Part shown: positions 9,100 through 17,084 of the stretch, one piece after another
How the letters are laid out: every line of letters starts with the position of its first letter
Position numbering within the stretch: the first letter of the stretch is position 1
Notes under the pieces: generated by a model
The model's input: only the letters and a program-made list of their open reading frames with translations
Told to the model about the DNA's origin: nothing
The model's database searches: none
From: Armatimonadota bacterium
Lineage (GTDB): Bacteria > Armatimonadota > UBA5829
DNA length: 64,000 bases
NCBI GenBank assembly: GCA_023474015.1
Contig: JAMCYN010000108.1
Coordinates: forward strand, 62,001 to 126,000
Reading direction: 5' to 3'
Program-made: the position numbers and the translations under genes

Positions 9100-9180
9100 A
9101 ATGCAGAATGCAGAGTGCAAAATGCAGAATGGGGTAGGACCTCCCTTCATTCTGCACTCTGCATTCATCATTCTGCATTA
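9100..9180. repeat. Heptamer inverted-repeat element, AATGCAG class
   Basis: The left arm repeats aatgcag with variants (agtgcaa). The core is GGGGTAGGACCTCCC. The right arm (cattctgcactctgcattcatcattctgcatt) is complementary. The same class occurs at 42618-42699, 44168-44291 and 47648-47734. Confidence 0.9.
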
Positions 9181-9197
9181 TTGAAAGGGTATCTGCA

Positions 9198-9992
9198 ATG
9201 TGTGAAGTACGTTTCAAGGATAAGGTAGCATTTGTCACCGGCGGCGCTCAGGGCTTGGGCGAGGCGATATGCCTTACGCTCGCCAGCGAGGGCGCGGCGG
9301 TGATCGTGGCGGACATCAACGAGGACGGCGCCAAGGCCACGGCGGAGAAGATCGCCAGGGAGTATGGCGTCCGCACTCTGGGCATAAGAATGAATGTCAC
9401 CGACGATTTCGAGGTGCAATCGTCGATGGAAACGGTCGAGCGAGACTTCGGCCGGCTCGATATTCTTGTCTCGAACGCGGGCATCCTTAAGGCGCACGGC
9501 ATCGAGGATTTTCCGGTGAGCGAGTGGCGGCAGGTGATCGAGGTGAATCTGGTCGGATACATGATCTGCGCCAAGCACGCGTGCGGGATTATGATGAAGC
9601 AGAAGAGCGGCTCGATCATCCAGATCAACTCGAAGTCCGGCAAGAAAGGCTCGTTTAGGAACTCGGCATACGCCGCCAGCAAGTTCGGCGGGATCGGGCT
9701 TACCCAGAGCCTGGCACTGGAAATGGCGCAATATGGGGTGCGGGTAAACGCCATCTGCCCCGGCAATCTGCTGGATGGCACGCTCTGGCAGGACAGCCTG
9801 TTCGAGCAATACGCGCGCACCCAGGGCATAACCGTGGAAGAGGTCAAGAAGAAGTACGTCGACCAGGTCCCGCTAGGCCGTGGGTGTATGTATACGGACG
9901 TCACGAACGTGGTCGCGTTCCTCGCCTCGGATGATGCAAGCTACATGACGGGCCAGGCCATCAATGTGACCGGCGGGCAGGAGATGAGATAG
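9198..9992 (+). CDS. srlD: Short-chain dehydrogenase, sorbitol-6-phosphate 2-dehydrogenase-like
   Basis: The 264-residue product is a classical SDR. It has the cofactor loop TGGAQGLG near residue 15, NAG (SNAGIL), the catalytic serine region INSKSGKKGS and the YAASK active site. The C-terminal third has the features that mark SrlD: GNLLDGTLWQDSLFEQYA, QVPLGRGCMYTDV and the GQAINVTGGQ ending. SrlD oxidises sorbitol 6-phosphate to fructose 6-phosphate with NAD. It follows the double-Rossmann dehydrogenase across a heptamer hairpin and precedes a GH130 gene. No PTS or sorbitol kinase is visible nearby, so the phosphorylated substrate would have to come from elsewhere. The substrate assignment is by resemblance. 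Confidence 0.85.
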   Translation: MCEVRFKDKVAFVTGGAQGLGEAICLTLASEGAAVIVADINEDGAKATAEKIAREYGVRTLGIRMNVTDDFEVQSSMETVERDFGRLDILVSNAGILKAHGIEDFPVSEWRQVIEVNLVGYMICAKHACGIMMKQKSGSIIQINSKSGKKGSFRNSAYAASKFGGIGLTQSLALEMAQYGVRVNAICPGNLLDGTLWQDSLFEQYARTQGITVEEVKKKYVDQVPLGRGCMYTDVTNVVAFLASDDASYMTGQAINVTGGQEMR

Positions 9993-9997
9993 ACTCT

Positions 9998-10039
9998 AGA
10001 GGTTAGAGGTTAGAGGTTAGAAGTTAGAAGTTAGAAGGG
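9998..10039. repeat. Heptamer tandem repeat, AGARGTT class (plus orientation)
   Basis: Units agaggtt x3, agaagtt x2 and agaaggg end in GGAAGGG, which doubles as the ribosome-binding region of the GTG start at 10048. It is an inverted counterpart of 7230-7257. Confidence 0.88.
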
Positions 10040-10047
10040 AAGGGTCT

Positions 10048-11115
10048 GTGAAAGTTGAACGCTATCCGGAGAACCCCCTAGTAACGCCCAAGGACGTCAA
10101 GCCATCGCTGGAGGGTTATGAGGTCCTGTGCGCGTTCAACGCGGGCGTGATCGAGTTCGGCGATGAGATTCTGATGCTCATGCGTGTGGCCGAGCGGCCC
10201 GTTAATCACGATGACGATCTCGTTCTGATTCCGATAGTCGACTTCGAGGCTGGGACCGCTCGGCAGAAGATACTGAGCTTCAGTTCCAAGGCCGAGGGCA
10301 TCAACCTCGACGACCCGCGCATCGTGCTGTTCCCCGGCAAAGTTTACCTTACCTCCATCTCGCACTTCAGGTTAGCGCGGAGTAAGGATGGGCGACATTT
10401 CACGGTGGACGACAGGCCCGCCCTAAGTCCCGACCAGGAATACGAGTCCTACGGTATCGAAGACCCGCGCATCACGCGGCTCGGCGACACCTACTACGTG
10501 GTTTACAAAGGCGTCGCGGTGACCGGCATCACCCAGTGCCTCGCGACCACAAAGGATTTTGTGCACTGGGAAAAGCACGGGATAATCCTTCCCCCCGAGA
10601 ACATGGACGCGATGATCTTCCCAGAGAAGATCGGCGGAAAATACGCCGCGCTGCATCGGCCCTATCCCCGCTTCATCGGCTCGCCGAATATGTGGGCGTC
10701 CTACTCGGAGGACCTCATCCATTGGGGCGAGCACAAGTTCATGCTCGGGACCGCCGAAGGGACGTGGGAAGGCGGCCGGATCGGCGGCGGCGCGGTGCCG
10801 TTCATGACCGACAAGGGCTGGCTGGAGATCTACCACGCAGCCACTCCCGGCGACCGCTACTGCCTGGGCGCCGTCCTCCTTGACAAAGACAATCCCGAAA
10901 AGGTTCTCGCCAAGAGCTGCGAACCGATACTCGAGCCCGAGGCCCCGTATGAGGTCCACGGCTTCAAGGACAATGTGGTCTTCACTTGCGGCGCACTCGT
11001 CCGTGGCGATACCGTCACCATCTACTACGGCGCGGCGGATGAGGTTATGTGCGGCGCGGACATGAGCTTGAGCGAGATTATGGATGGGTTGGGGCCAATG
11101 TGCCCTATTGCGTAG
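10048..11115 (+). CDS. Glycoside hydrolase family 130 beta-mannoside phosphorylase-like
   Basis: GH130 enzymes phosphorolyse beta-1,4-linked mannosides to mannose 1-phosphate, or hydrolyse related links. The 355-residue product shows the five-bladed propeller pattern: ERYPENPLVTP at the start, NLDDPRIVLF, YGIEDPRITRL (general-acid aspartate region) near residue 135, RPYPRFIGSPNMWASYS and GGGAVPFMTDKGWLEIYH. There is no signal peptide, so it acts in the cytoplasm. It starts at GTG, with the end of the heptamer repeat providing GGGAAGGG upstream. It probably uses oligosaccharides imported by another locus. The exact linkage cannot be read from the sequence. Confidence 0.88.
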   Translation: MKVERYPENPLVTPKDVKPSLEGYEVLCAFNAGVIEFGDEILMLMRVAERPVNHDDDLVLIPIVDFEAGTARQKILSFSSKAEGINLDDPRIVLFPGKVYLTSISHFRLARSKDGRHFTVDDRPALSPDQEYESYGIEDPRITRLGDTYYVVYKGVAVTGITQCLATTKDFVHWEKHGIILPPENMDAMIFPEKIGGKYAALHRPYPRFIGSPNMWASYSEDLIHWGEHKFMLGTAEGTWEGGRIGGGAVPFMTDKGWLEIYHAATPGDRYCLGAVLLDKDNPEKVLAKSCEPILEPEAPYEVHGFKDNVVFTCGALVRGDTVTIYYGAADEVMCGADMSLSEIMDGLGPMCPIA

Positions 11116-11142
11116 GCTTCCATCAGTTGGCCAGCGGACTTC

Positions 11143-11694
11143 TCACCTGAGAAACTTGGAAACAAAGGGCGACGTATCGCCGCGGCGCATAAAGTGACCC
11201 GACGGCCCCTCGCCCAAGTACTCCGAGAACCAGCTTTCGTGCTCGATCTCCTCGTTAAGGATTGCCAGGGACAGATCGTATGTCCTATGGTCTTTCCCGG
11301 AAGTCAGGCCGCATATATGGCTGTATCCTCGAACGGCGCAGCGCTCCGCTTCCACCAGGACCGTCAGCATGGCCGTGACATCCCTCGGCTCCTGCGGCAG
11401 ATTGGCCGGTGGACAGGCCGAAAGGTCGTGGAAATCTTTCATATTATCAGGCAGACTGCCTCCAAGTTCGTAGATTCGAGGCACCAATGCCTCGAAGTGG
11501 TTCCGGTCCTCTATTCGGGCAACCTCAGCGATCTGTTTGATCTGTTCGCCTTGAAGGCCGATCAAGTTGACGCGCAGGATCGTATAATAGTAGAATGTGG
11601 TGAGCTCAGCCGCCGCGTTCTTGACCAACAACTCCAGGAGCCGGTCTATGTCTACCCCGGACGTCGTTACCATCTCTCGCGCTACTTTGGCCAT
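11143..11694 (-). CDS. Ferritin-like DPS-like (thioferritin) protein
   Basis: The 183-residue product has the four-helix diiron pattern: AAELTTFYYY (Glu) in helix 1, IEDRNHFEAL (ExxH) in helix 2, VEAERCAVR in helix 3 and LNEEIEHESW in helix 4. Two cysteines in CAVRGYSHIC and the ending SEYLGEGPSGHFMRR match DPS-like thioferritins, which detoxify peroxide while storing iron. I chose the ATG at 11694, preceded by GGAGAGG. The frame extends upstream to 11961, but that would overlap the divergent gene and the added residues look non-coding. It is convergent with GH130. Confidence 0.88.
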   Translation of the reverse strand: MAKVAREMVTTSGVDIDRLLELLVKNAAAELTTFYYYTILRVNLIGLQGEQIKQIAEVARIEDRNHFEALVPRIYELGGSLPDNMKDFHDLSACPPANLPQEPRDVTAMLTVLVEAERCAVRGYSHICGLTSGKDHRTYDLSLAILNEEIEHESWFSEYLGEGPSGHFMRRGDTSPFVSKFLR

Positions 11695-11811
11695 GATCAA
11701 CCTCTCCAATCTGCGCTGTTCCTCTTTCGAGGGCGCACGTATCGAGAAAGTCTTTTCCCGGATTTGCCCTGACGAAACATCGGCATCCGCGAAGGCGAAA
11801 AAGGCTGAGCC

Positions 11812-12081
11812 ATGACCAAAGGCGCCTACCAACTCCTCGTCCACCTCCCCGATCCCCAAACCATCCGCATCGGGCGGCTCGGCGCCTTCGGCTTCCCCGC
11901 CGGATACTACGTCTACACAGGCAGCGCCATGAATGGACTCGGGGCCAGGGTGGCCAGACACCTCTCAAATCGCAAGAAGTTTCACCGGCATATCGATTAC
12001 CTACTTGAGCGATGCCCCGTAATGCGCTATGCTATAAGAGAAAGCTCGGCCAGGCAGGAGTGCGAGATCAACTCGTATTAA
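11812..12081 (+). CDS. GIY-YIG (DUF123) domain protein, apparently C-terminally truncated
   Basis: The 89-residue product reads MTKGAYQLLVHLPDPQTIRI, then GRLGAFGFPAGYYVYTGSA, GARVARHLSNRKKFHRHIDYLLE and ends CEINSY. This is the DUF123 branch of the GIY-YIG nuclease fold (GYYVYTGS). Family members usually run 120-140 residues and continue after the ECE segment with a Cys-rich tail. Here the frame stops right after RQECE, 14 bases before a heptamer repeat (12095-12129). The gene may be a remnant whose 3' end was replaced when the repeat arrived. It is divergent from the thioferritin gene. Confidence 0.75.
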   Translation: MTKGAYQLLVHLPDPQTIRIGRLGAFGFPAGYYVYTGSAMNGLGARVARHLSNRKKFHRHIDYLLERCPVMRYAIRESSARQECEINSY

Positions 12082-12094
12082 TGTCGCTAAGTAT

Positions 12095-12129
12095 AACTGA
12101 CAACCGACAACTGTCAACTGACAACTTCT
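12095..12129. repeat. Heptamer tandem repeat, AACTGAC class
   Basis: Five units (aactgac, aaccgac, aactgtc, aactgac, aacttct) lie between the truncated GIY-YIG gene and scpA. This is the reverse complement of the class at 1042-1069. Confidence 0.88.
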
Positions 12130-12143
12130 CCTGGAGACACCAA

Positions 12144-12902
12144 GTGAACTTTGTTCGGACCGAAGACAGCCCATATAAGGTCACTCTGGAAATCTTCCAG
12201 GGCCCGCTCGATTTGCTTTTGCACCTCATCCGCGAGAACGAAATCGACATCTATGATATCCCCATCGCGAAGGTAACCGAGCAGTATCTGGCGTATTTAT
12301 CCCTAATGGAGTCGCTGGACCTGGAGGTCGCGGGGGAGTGGCTCGTGATGGCGGCAACGCTCGTGGAGATCAAGTCCAGGATGCTGCTGCCTGAAGAGCC
12401 TGGGGATGAAGCTGATGAAGAGGAGAGACTCGACCCGAGGCTGGAGCTTGTCGAGCGGCTGATCGAGTACGAGAAGTTCAAGGGCGCGGCGGAGATATTC
12501 CGCGAGCGCGAGGAGATGCGCTCGAAGGTCTTTTCCAGGGGCACATTGGAACTGGACTTCGACCTCAAGCCGACGGTCGTGCTGGACAATATCACCGCGA
12601 GCGACCTGCTGAGCCTGCTTCAAAACATTCTCTCGGACGTGGGCAAGGAGCCGGTCACCAGCATACAGCGCCGGAAGATAACCGTGCGTATGCGGATGCG
12701 CGAGATATGGCGGAAAGTCAGCCAGGCGTCGGGGCAGCTTTCGTTTGAGGAATTGTTCGACGATGTATACACGAAGGTCGAGGTGGTAATCACATTCCTC
12801 GCCCTGCTGGAACTCTTGAAAGCGCAGTCGGTGAAGGTCAAGCAGACCAAGGCCTTCGCGACGATAAAGATTATTCCGTTGACGGAGCCAAATGGACGAT
12901 AG
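12144..12902 (+). CDS. scpA: Segregation and condensation protein A
   Basis: ScpA is the kleisin that bridges SMC heads in the chromosome-condensing complex. The 252-residue product has the N-terminal signature VTLEIFQGPLDLLLHLIREN, then IYDIPIAKVTEQYLAYL, an acidic linker (EPGDEADEEER) and the C-terminal winged helix (VVITFLALLELLKAQSVKVKQ). The GTG at 12144 is the start because GGAG lies 9 bases before it and the conserved region begins shortly after; upstream codons would translate the heptamer repeat. It overlaps scpB by 11 bases. Confidence 0.95.
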   Translation: MNFVRTEDSPYKVTLEIFQGPLDLLLHLIRENEIDIYDIPIAKVTEQYLAYLSLMESLDLEVAGEWLVMAATLVEIKSRMLLPEEPGDEADEEERLDPRLELVERLIEYEKFKGAAEIFREREEMRSKVFSRGTLELDFDLKPTVVLDNITASDLLSLLQNILSDVGKEPVTSIQRRKITVRMRMREIWRKVSQASGQLSFEELFDDVYTKVEVVITFLALLELLKAQSVKVKQTKAFATIKIIPLTEPNGR

Positions 12903-13728
12903 ATACGAGGACAACGGGCGGGAGCCTGAAGTAGTGGAAGTGGTTTCGCTGGAGCCGGTGGCCGAGGCGACGGTGCTCACGGTCGCCGAGGTGGCGTCGG
13001 ACCGCGTGCTGGCGCGAACGCCCAAGAAAGGCCGGGGACTTGCCGCGTTCTTCCCCCGCAAACCGAAGACGGAGGTCGAGACGCCCGAGACCACGAGCGA
13101 AGATACCCTCCCGCATCGCAACGGCCAGCTAAAGAGCGTGCTGGAGTGCATGCTCTTCGTCGCCAACGAGCCGCTCACCGCCAAGCAACTGGCCGAAACC
13201 CTGGAGATCGACGAAGCCAGGGTCGAAGAGGGCATCAACGAGCTTGATCAGGCGCTGGAAAGCCGGGGTGGTTTGCAGCTAATGAGGGTCGCGGGCGGGT
13301 ATCAGCTCTGCACCCGGCCCGAGTACGCCGACTATTGTACTATGCTCCTTACGCCGGCCAAGAAGAAGCTATCCAAGGCCGGGCTGGAAACCCTGGCGGT
13401 AGTCGCGTATCGTCAGCCCTGCACCATGCCTGAGATAGAGGCCGTGCGGGGCGTTTCGGTGGACGGGGTAATGAGAACATTGATGGAGCGCGGTCTGGTG
13501 CGGGAAGCCGGGCGCAAACAGACCCCTGGCAGGCCGATATTATACGCCACGACCGCCGAGTTCCTTGAGTATTTTGGTTTGAACGACATTTCCGAGCTGC
13601 CGGACATAGACATGCTTGCAGTCGAGCAGGTGAGAGCGCTTGAGGCCCAGTGTGAACTGTTCGCAAGCGGTGAGGCCGACGAGATCGAGCAGGTCTCAGA
13701 GGAGATTTCCGAGCCGGACGAGATGTGA
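12892..13728 (+). CDS. scpB: Segregation and condensation protein B
   Basis: ScpB is the tandem winged-helix partner of ScpA. The 278-residue product has an unusual ~75-residue N-terminal extension rich in Glu/Val and a basic patch (RTPKKGRGLAAFFPRKPK). The conserved core starts at LKSVLECMLFVANEPLTAKQ and runs through AGLETLAVVAYRQPCTMPEIEAVRGVSVDGV and TPGRPILYATTAEFLEYFGL. An acidic tail follows. The start inside the end of scpA, preceded by GACGGAG, implies translational coupling. The basic extension is not part of the usual domain and could contact DNA; that is an inference. Confidence 0.95.
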   Translation: MDDRYEDNGREPEVVEVVSLEPVAEATVLTVAEVASDRVLARTPKKGRGLAAFFPRKPKTEVETPETTSEDTLPHRNGQLKSVLECMLFVANEPLTAKQLAETLEIDEARVEEGINELDQALESRGGLQLMRVAGGYQLCTRPEYADYCTMLLTPAKKKLSKAGLETLAVVAYRQPCTMPEIEAVRGVSVDGVMRTLMERGLVREAGRKQTPGRPILYATTAEFLEYFGLNDISELPDIDMLAVEQVRALEAQCELFASGEADEIEQVSEEISEPDEM

Positions 13729-13755
13729 ACCGGTGATGCACAACTACTCGGATTC

Positions 13756-13788
13756 GTCATTTATGCAAGCACCACTTGCATAAATGAC
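13756..13788. repeat. Palindrome 1 upstream of the DUF1016 nuclease gene
   Basis: Perfect 14-bp arms (GTCATTTATGCAAG and its complement) surround the 5-base loop CACCA. It is followed by the tail gacggtttgtgg, which is nearly repeated after palindrome 3. Confidence 0.95.
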
Positions 13789-13820
13789 GGTTTGTGGTAT
13801 TGCGAACACAGGTCGGCCAT

Positions 13821-13842
13821 TTGTGCAGCAGTTGCTGCACAA
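13821..13842. repeat. Palindrome 2 upstream of the DUF1016 nuclease gene
   Basis: Perfect 10-bp arms TTGTGCAGCA/TGCTGCACAA surround a 2-base loop. The TGCA-containing arm plan is shared with the other three palindromes, but the stem sequence differs. Confidence 0.93.
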
Positions 13843-13859
13843 TTACGTAGGCTGCCAAA

Positions 13860-13882
13860 TTTTGCAGGTACTCTCTGCAAAA
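13860..13882. repeat. Palindrome 3 upstream of the DUF1016 nuclease gene
   Basis: Arms TTTTGCAG/CTGCAAAA surround the 7-base loop GTACTCT, followed by the tail aatgacgggctgtgg. It is the exact inverse of palindrome 4 over 23 bases. Confidence 0.95.
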
Positions 13883-13915
13883 ATGACGGGCTGTGGCACG
13901 GAATCATAAATTCAT

Positions 13916-13944
13916 CAATTTTGCAGAGAGTACCTGCAAAATTG
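13916..13944. repeat. Palindrome 4, abutting the ribosome-binding site of the DUF1016 nuclease gene
   Basis: Perfect 11-bp arms CAATTTTGCAG/CTGCAAAATTG surround the loop AGAGTAC, the complement of the palindrome 3 loop. It ends two bases before CGGAG, the likely Shine-Dalgarno sequence of the GTG start at 13958. A hairpin here could influence translation of the nuclease. Confidence 0.95.
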
Positions 13945-13957
13945 GTCGGAGCGGTTA

Positions 13958-15001
13958 GTGATTGATAAGCTGAGCAAGCTACCGAAAGGATACGAGGACC
14001 TCCTGCATAGCATTAGGCAGCGGATCCAGGGGGCACAACTGCGTGCCGGATTCGCGGTCAACCGCGAACTGGTGCTCCTCTACTGGCAAATCGGATGCGA
14101 TATTCTGACTCAGCAGAAGCAACAAGGATGGGGCACAGGGGTCATTGATCGCCTTTCTATGGACCTTCGTGAGTCTTTTCCAGATATGAAGGGCTTCTCG
14201 GCGCGCAACCTGGGTTATATGCGGTCATTCGCAATGGCTTGGCCCGATGAGCAGTTCGTGCAGGAAGTGCCCGCGAAGTTGCCCTGGTACCACAGTACTA
14301 CGCTGCTGGAAAAGGTCAAGAACGAGCACGAGCGCGAGTGGTATGCACGAGAAGCCGTCGAATACGGCTGGAGCCGCAACGTCATGGTCCACCAGATCGA
14401 GACCCATCTCTACCACCGGCAGGGCAAGGCGATAAGCAACTTCCATACCGCGCTGCCGCCGCCCATGTCCGACCTGGCGCAGGCGATACTCAAGGACCCT
14501 TACAATTTCGATTTCCTGACCTTGGGCCGGGAGTTCTCGGAGCGTGAGTTGGAACGGGGACTGCTTGATCATCTAAGGTCGTTCCTGTTGGAACTGGGGG
14601 CCGGGTTTGCGCTGGTAGGCAGTCAGTATCACCTGGAGGTCGATAACCAGGACTTCTATATCGACCTGCTGTTCTACCACCTGCGGCTGCGGTGTTTCGT
14701 GGTGATCGAGCTAAAGGCGTGCGAGTTCCAGCCGGAGTTCGTGGGTAAATTGAACTTTTATCTGTCGGCGGTGGACGACCTACTGAAACAGCCCGACGAC
14801 AAGCCGACCATCGGGATGATCTTGTGCAGGAACAAGGGCCAGGTTATAGTGGAGTATGCGTTGCGAGACCTGGCAAAACCGGTCGGGGTATCGGAGTATC
14901 ACTTCGCCGCAGGGTTGCCGGAGCATCTGCGGGGCGTGCTGCCGTCGATTGAGGATCTAGAGAGGGAGCTGTCGCGAGAGCAGGGGCTGGAGGCTGAGTA
15001 A
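13958..15001 (+). CDS. DUF1016 (YhcG-type) PD-(D/E)XK nuclease
   Basis: The 347-residue product has the DUF1016 N-terminal helical domain (LLHSIRQRIQGAQLRAGFAV, then NLGYMRSFAMAWPD near residue 90). The C-terminal PD-(D/E)XK nuclease core follows: FYIDLLFYHLRLRCFVVIEL with catalytic Asp near residue 234 and ELK near 250, then GKLNFYLSAVDDLLK and IGMILCRNKG. YhcG-family proteins are of uncertain role and often lie near restriction or mobile loci. Here the gene stands alone between scpB and a carboxypeptidase gene. Four palindromes precede it, the last touching its Shine-Dalgarno region. The GTG start is the first in the frame with CGGAG upstream. The nuclease fold is confidently read; the biological target is unknown. 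Confidence 0.92.
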   Translation: MIDKLSKLPKGYEDLLHSIRQRIQGAQLRAGFAVNRELVLLYWQIGCDILTQQKQQGWGTGVIDRLSMDLRESFPDMKGFSARNLGYMRSFAMAWPDEQFVQEVPAKLPWYHSTTLLEKVKNEHEREWYAREAVEYGWSRNVMVHQIETHLYHRQGKAISNFHTALPPPMSDLAQAILKDPYNFDFLTLGREFSERELERGLLDHLRSFLLELGAGFALVGSQYHLEVDNQDFYIDLLFYHLRLRCFVVIELKACEFQPEFVGKLNFYLSAVDDLLKQPDDKPTIGMILCRNKGQVIVEYALRDLAKPVGVSEYHFAAGLPEHLRGVLPSIEDLERELSREQGLEAE

Positions 15002-15046
15002 CCTTTGAACAGGAAGTCTTGCAAGTTGGAGTTACATAGGAGTCGG

Positions 15047-16396
15047 ATGAACTTTCGCGCTTTATTGATTTGTATTGCCTTGACCTTGGTCTCGGCGACT
15101 GGCTTCGCCGCCGACAACGGCACTATCACCTTACGCCTGGACGACGGCCAATCGGCCCAGACCCAGGCCGCGCCAGCGAGCGATACCGTCGAAGCGCCGC
15201 GCCTCGTCATCGACGTTCCTGCGAAGCAGACCAAGCCCGGCCCGATGCCCGACGTTAAGGGCGCGAGCGCCGTGCTGATGGACGCCGCGACCGGCCAGGT
15301 GCTCTACGCCAAGAACCCTCATGTGCGCCGTCCCAATGCCAGCACGACCAAGATCATGACCGCGATTCTCATAATGGAGCACTGCGGCCTCTCGGATACA
15401 ATCACGGCGAGCAAGAAGGCCTCCGAGACGCCGTTCACTTCGCTGCATCTCAAGCCGGGCGAGAAGATGTCCGTGCTCGACCTGCTCACGGGCATGCTCA
15501 TACGTTCGGCCAATGACGCCGCCGTGGCCGCCGCCGAGCATATCGCGGGCAGCGTGCCGAAGTTTGCCGTGATGATGAACAAGAAGGCCGCCGAGATCGG
15601 ATGTAAGGATACGCACTTTGTCACCCCAAACGGCCTCCACGCCCCAGGGCACTACTCCACCGCATACGACCTCTGCCTAATGGCCCGCTACGCGCAGCGC
15701 TACCCATTGTTCAACGACATCGTAAGGACCCGTAAATATGCGCTCACCAGCCGGAGCATGAACAAGAAAGACCTGGTGGTCTTCTCGCGCTGCAAGTTCC
15801 TCAGGAACTACCCCGGCGCGGACGGGGTCAAGTCCGGCTATGTCAGGCAGGCCGGCTATTGTTACGTCGGCAGCGCGACCCGCAACGGCTGGCGGCTCGT
15901 CTCCGCCGTATTGAAGAGTGATAACGCCGGCAGGGACACCGCCGCCATTATGAACTATGGGTTCGCGAACTTCGAGCCGGTGAGCGTCGCCAGGGCGAAC
16001 ACCGGGTGCGCCACGGTTGATGTCAGGAACGGAGCAGTAGCTACAATCGCCGCCGTGCCCGCGCGTGACCTCACTGTCGTGGTGCCCAAGACCGGCGCGA
16101 GAATCGTCACCAGGGTGGACCTTACCCCGGTGGTAGCGCCGATTACCGCTGGGACCAAGGTGGGCACTATTAAGGCGCTGGTGAACGGGACCGAGGTGGC
16201 CAAGGTCGATCTGCGGGCATCGCAAGATGTGGGCGTGAGCTTTGCCAGCCGCGCAATTCACGGCATGAAGATCTGCGGATTGATGGCCGCGTTCCTGCTG
16301 GTGGGAGGGAAGTATGGAAGAGCGTTTACAAAAAGTTCTCGCCGCCGCGGGCGTAGCGTCACGTCGCCATTGCGAAACTTTAATAACTACCGGTAG
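15047..16396 (+). CDS. D-alanyl-D-alanine carboxypeptidase (penicillin-binding, S11 family)
   Basis: This enzyme trims the terminal D-Ala from peptidoglycan stem peptides outside the membrane. The 449-residue product has a signal peptide (MNFRALLICIALTLVSATGF) and then the three serine-peptidase motifs: STTK near residue 98, SAN near 154 and KSG near 262. A C-terminal beta domain and an amphipathic or hydrophobic segment (KICGLMAAFLLVGG) follow, which probably anchors it. The ATG at 15047 is chosen because AGGAG lies 6 bases upstream. The last 83 bases overlap rluB in another frame and give an Arg-rich tail (FTKSSRRRGRS), which may be a recent extension through loss of a stop. Confidence 0.92.
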   Translation: MNFRALLICIALTLVSATGFAADNGTITLRLDDGQSAQTQAAPASDTVEAPRLVIDVPAKQTKPGPMPDVKGASAVLMDAATGQVLYAKNPHVRRPNASTTKIMTAILIMEHCGLSDTITASKKASETPFTSLHLKPGEKMSVLDLLTGMLIRSANDAAVAAAEHIAGSVPKFAVMMNKKAAEIGCKDTHFVTPNGLHAPGHYSTAYDLCLMARYAQRYPLFNDIVRTRKYALTSRSMNKKDLVVFSRCKFLRNYPGADGVKSGYVRQAGYCYVGSATRNGWRLVSAVLKSDNAGRDTAAIMNYGFANFEPVSVARANTGCATVDVRNGAVATIAAVPARDLTVVVPKTGARIVTRVDLTPVVAPITAGTKVGTIKALVNGTEVAKVDLRASQDVGVSFASRAIHGMKICGLMAAFLLVGGKYGRAFTKSSRRRGRSVTSPLRNFNNYR

Positions 16397-17084
16397 GGTC
16401 GCGGTCGACGGCAGGGTCGTTACCGAGCTTGGAACAAAGGTGGACCCGGATAAGGTCACACTGACTGTCGACGGCAAGCCCGCGCAGCAGTCGCTGGAGA
16501 AGACGTATATCCTTCTCAACAAGCCCCCAGGATACACCAGCACGCGCAGTGATCCGCACGCGAAGCACACAGTGCTGGAGCTCGTGCGCGACATCGACGC
16601 CTACCTCTACCCGGTGGGGCGGCTGGATGTCGATACATCGGGCCTGTTGATATTGACCAACGACGGCGAGCTCACCAAGATGCTCACGCACCCGTCTCAC
16701 GAGGTCGAGAAGACCTATCTGGCTGTGGTGACGGGCCGCGTGTCGGCGTCGGGCCTCGCGAGGCTGGAACGGGGAGTCAAGATGGAGGACGGCGTGACCT
16801 CCCCCGCGCGGGCGAGGCTGGTGGCCTATTCGCGGGCGGACGATATCAGCACCGTCGAGCTCGTAATCCGCGAGGGCAGAAAGCGGCAGGTGCGCCGGAT
16901 GTTCGAGGTGATAGGGCACGAGGTTCTTAAGCTGTCGCGCACCCGCCTCGGCAACCTCGACCTGAAAGGCCTTGCGGAGGGCCGCTATCGGCGTCTTACG
17001 CGCAGGGAGGTGACTGAACTACGCAAGCTCGCGACACCGCAAAGAAGCACGGTAAAGCCGGCAACTCGTCGGTCAGTACGATGA
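16314..17084 (+). CDS. rluB: 23S rRNA pseudouridine synthase, RluB/RsuA family
   Basis: The 256-residue product has an N-terminal S4 domain (MEERLQKVLAAAGVASRRHC) and the RsuA/RluB catalytic segment YPVGRLDVDTSGLLILTNDG with the catalytic Asp in GRLD near residue 104. EKTYLAVVTG and GRKRQVRRMFEVIGHEVLKL follow. RluB-type enzymes modify a uridine in 23S rRNA near the peptidyl transferase centre. GGGAGGGAAGT immediately before the ATG defines the start, even though it lies inside the carboxypeptidase frame. Its stop overlaps the start of the next gene (ATGATG). Confidence 0.93.
   Translation: MEERLQKVLAAAGVASRRHCETLITTGRVAVDGRVVTELGTKVDPDKVTLTVDGKPAQQSLEKTYILLNKPPGYTSTRSDPHAKHTVLELVRDIDAYLYPVGRLDVDTSGLLILTNDGELTKMLTHPSHEVEKTYLAVVTGRVSASGLARLERGVKMEDGVTSPARARLVAYSRADDISTVELVIREGRKRQVRRMFEVIGHEVLKLSRTRLGNLDLKGLAEGRYRRLTRREVTELRKLATPQRSTVKPATRRSVR

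Noticed and set aside
11695..11961. N-terminal extension of the thioferritin gene up to 11961
   Set aside because: It would overlap the divergent GIY-YIG gene; the residues are not ferritin-like and a GGAGAGG site marks the ATG at 11694.
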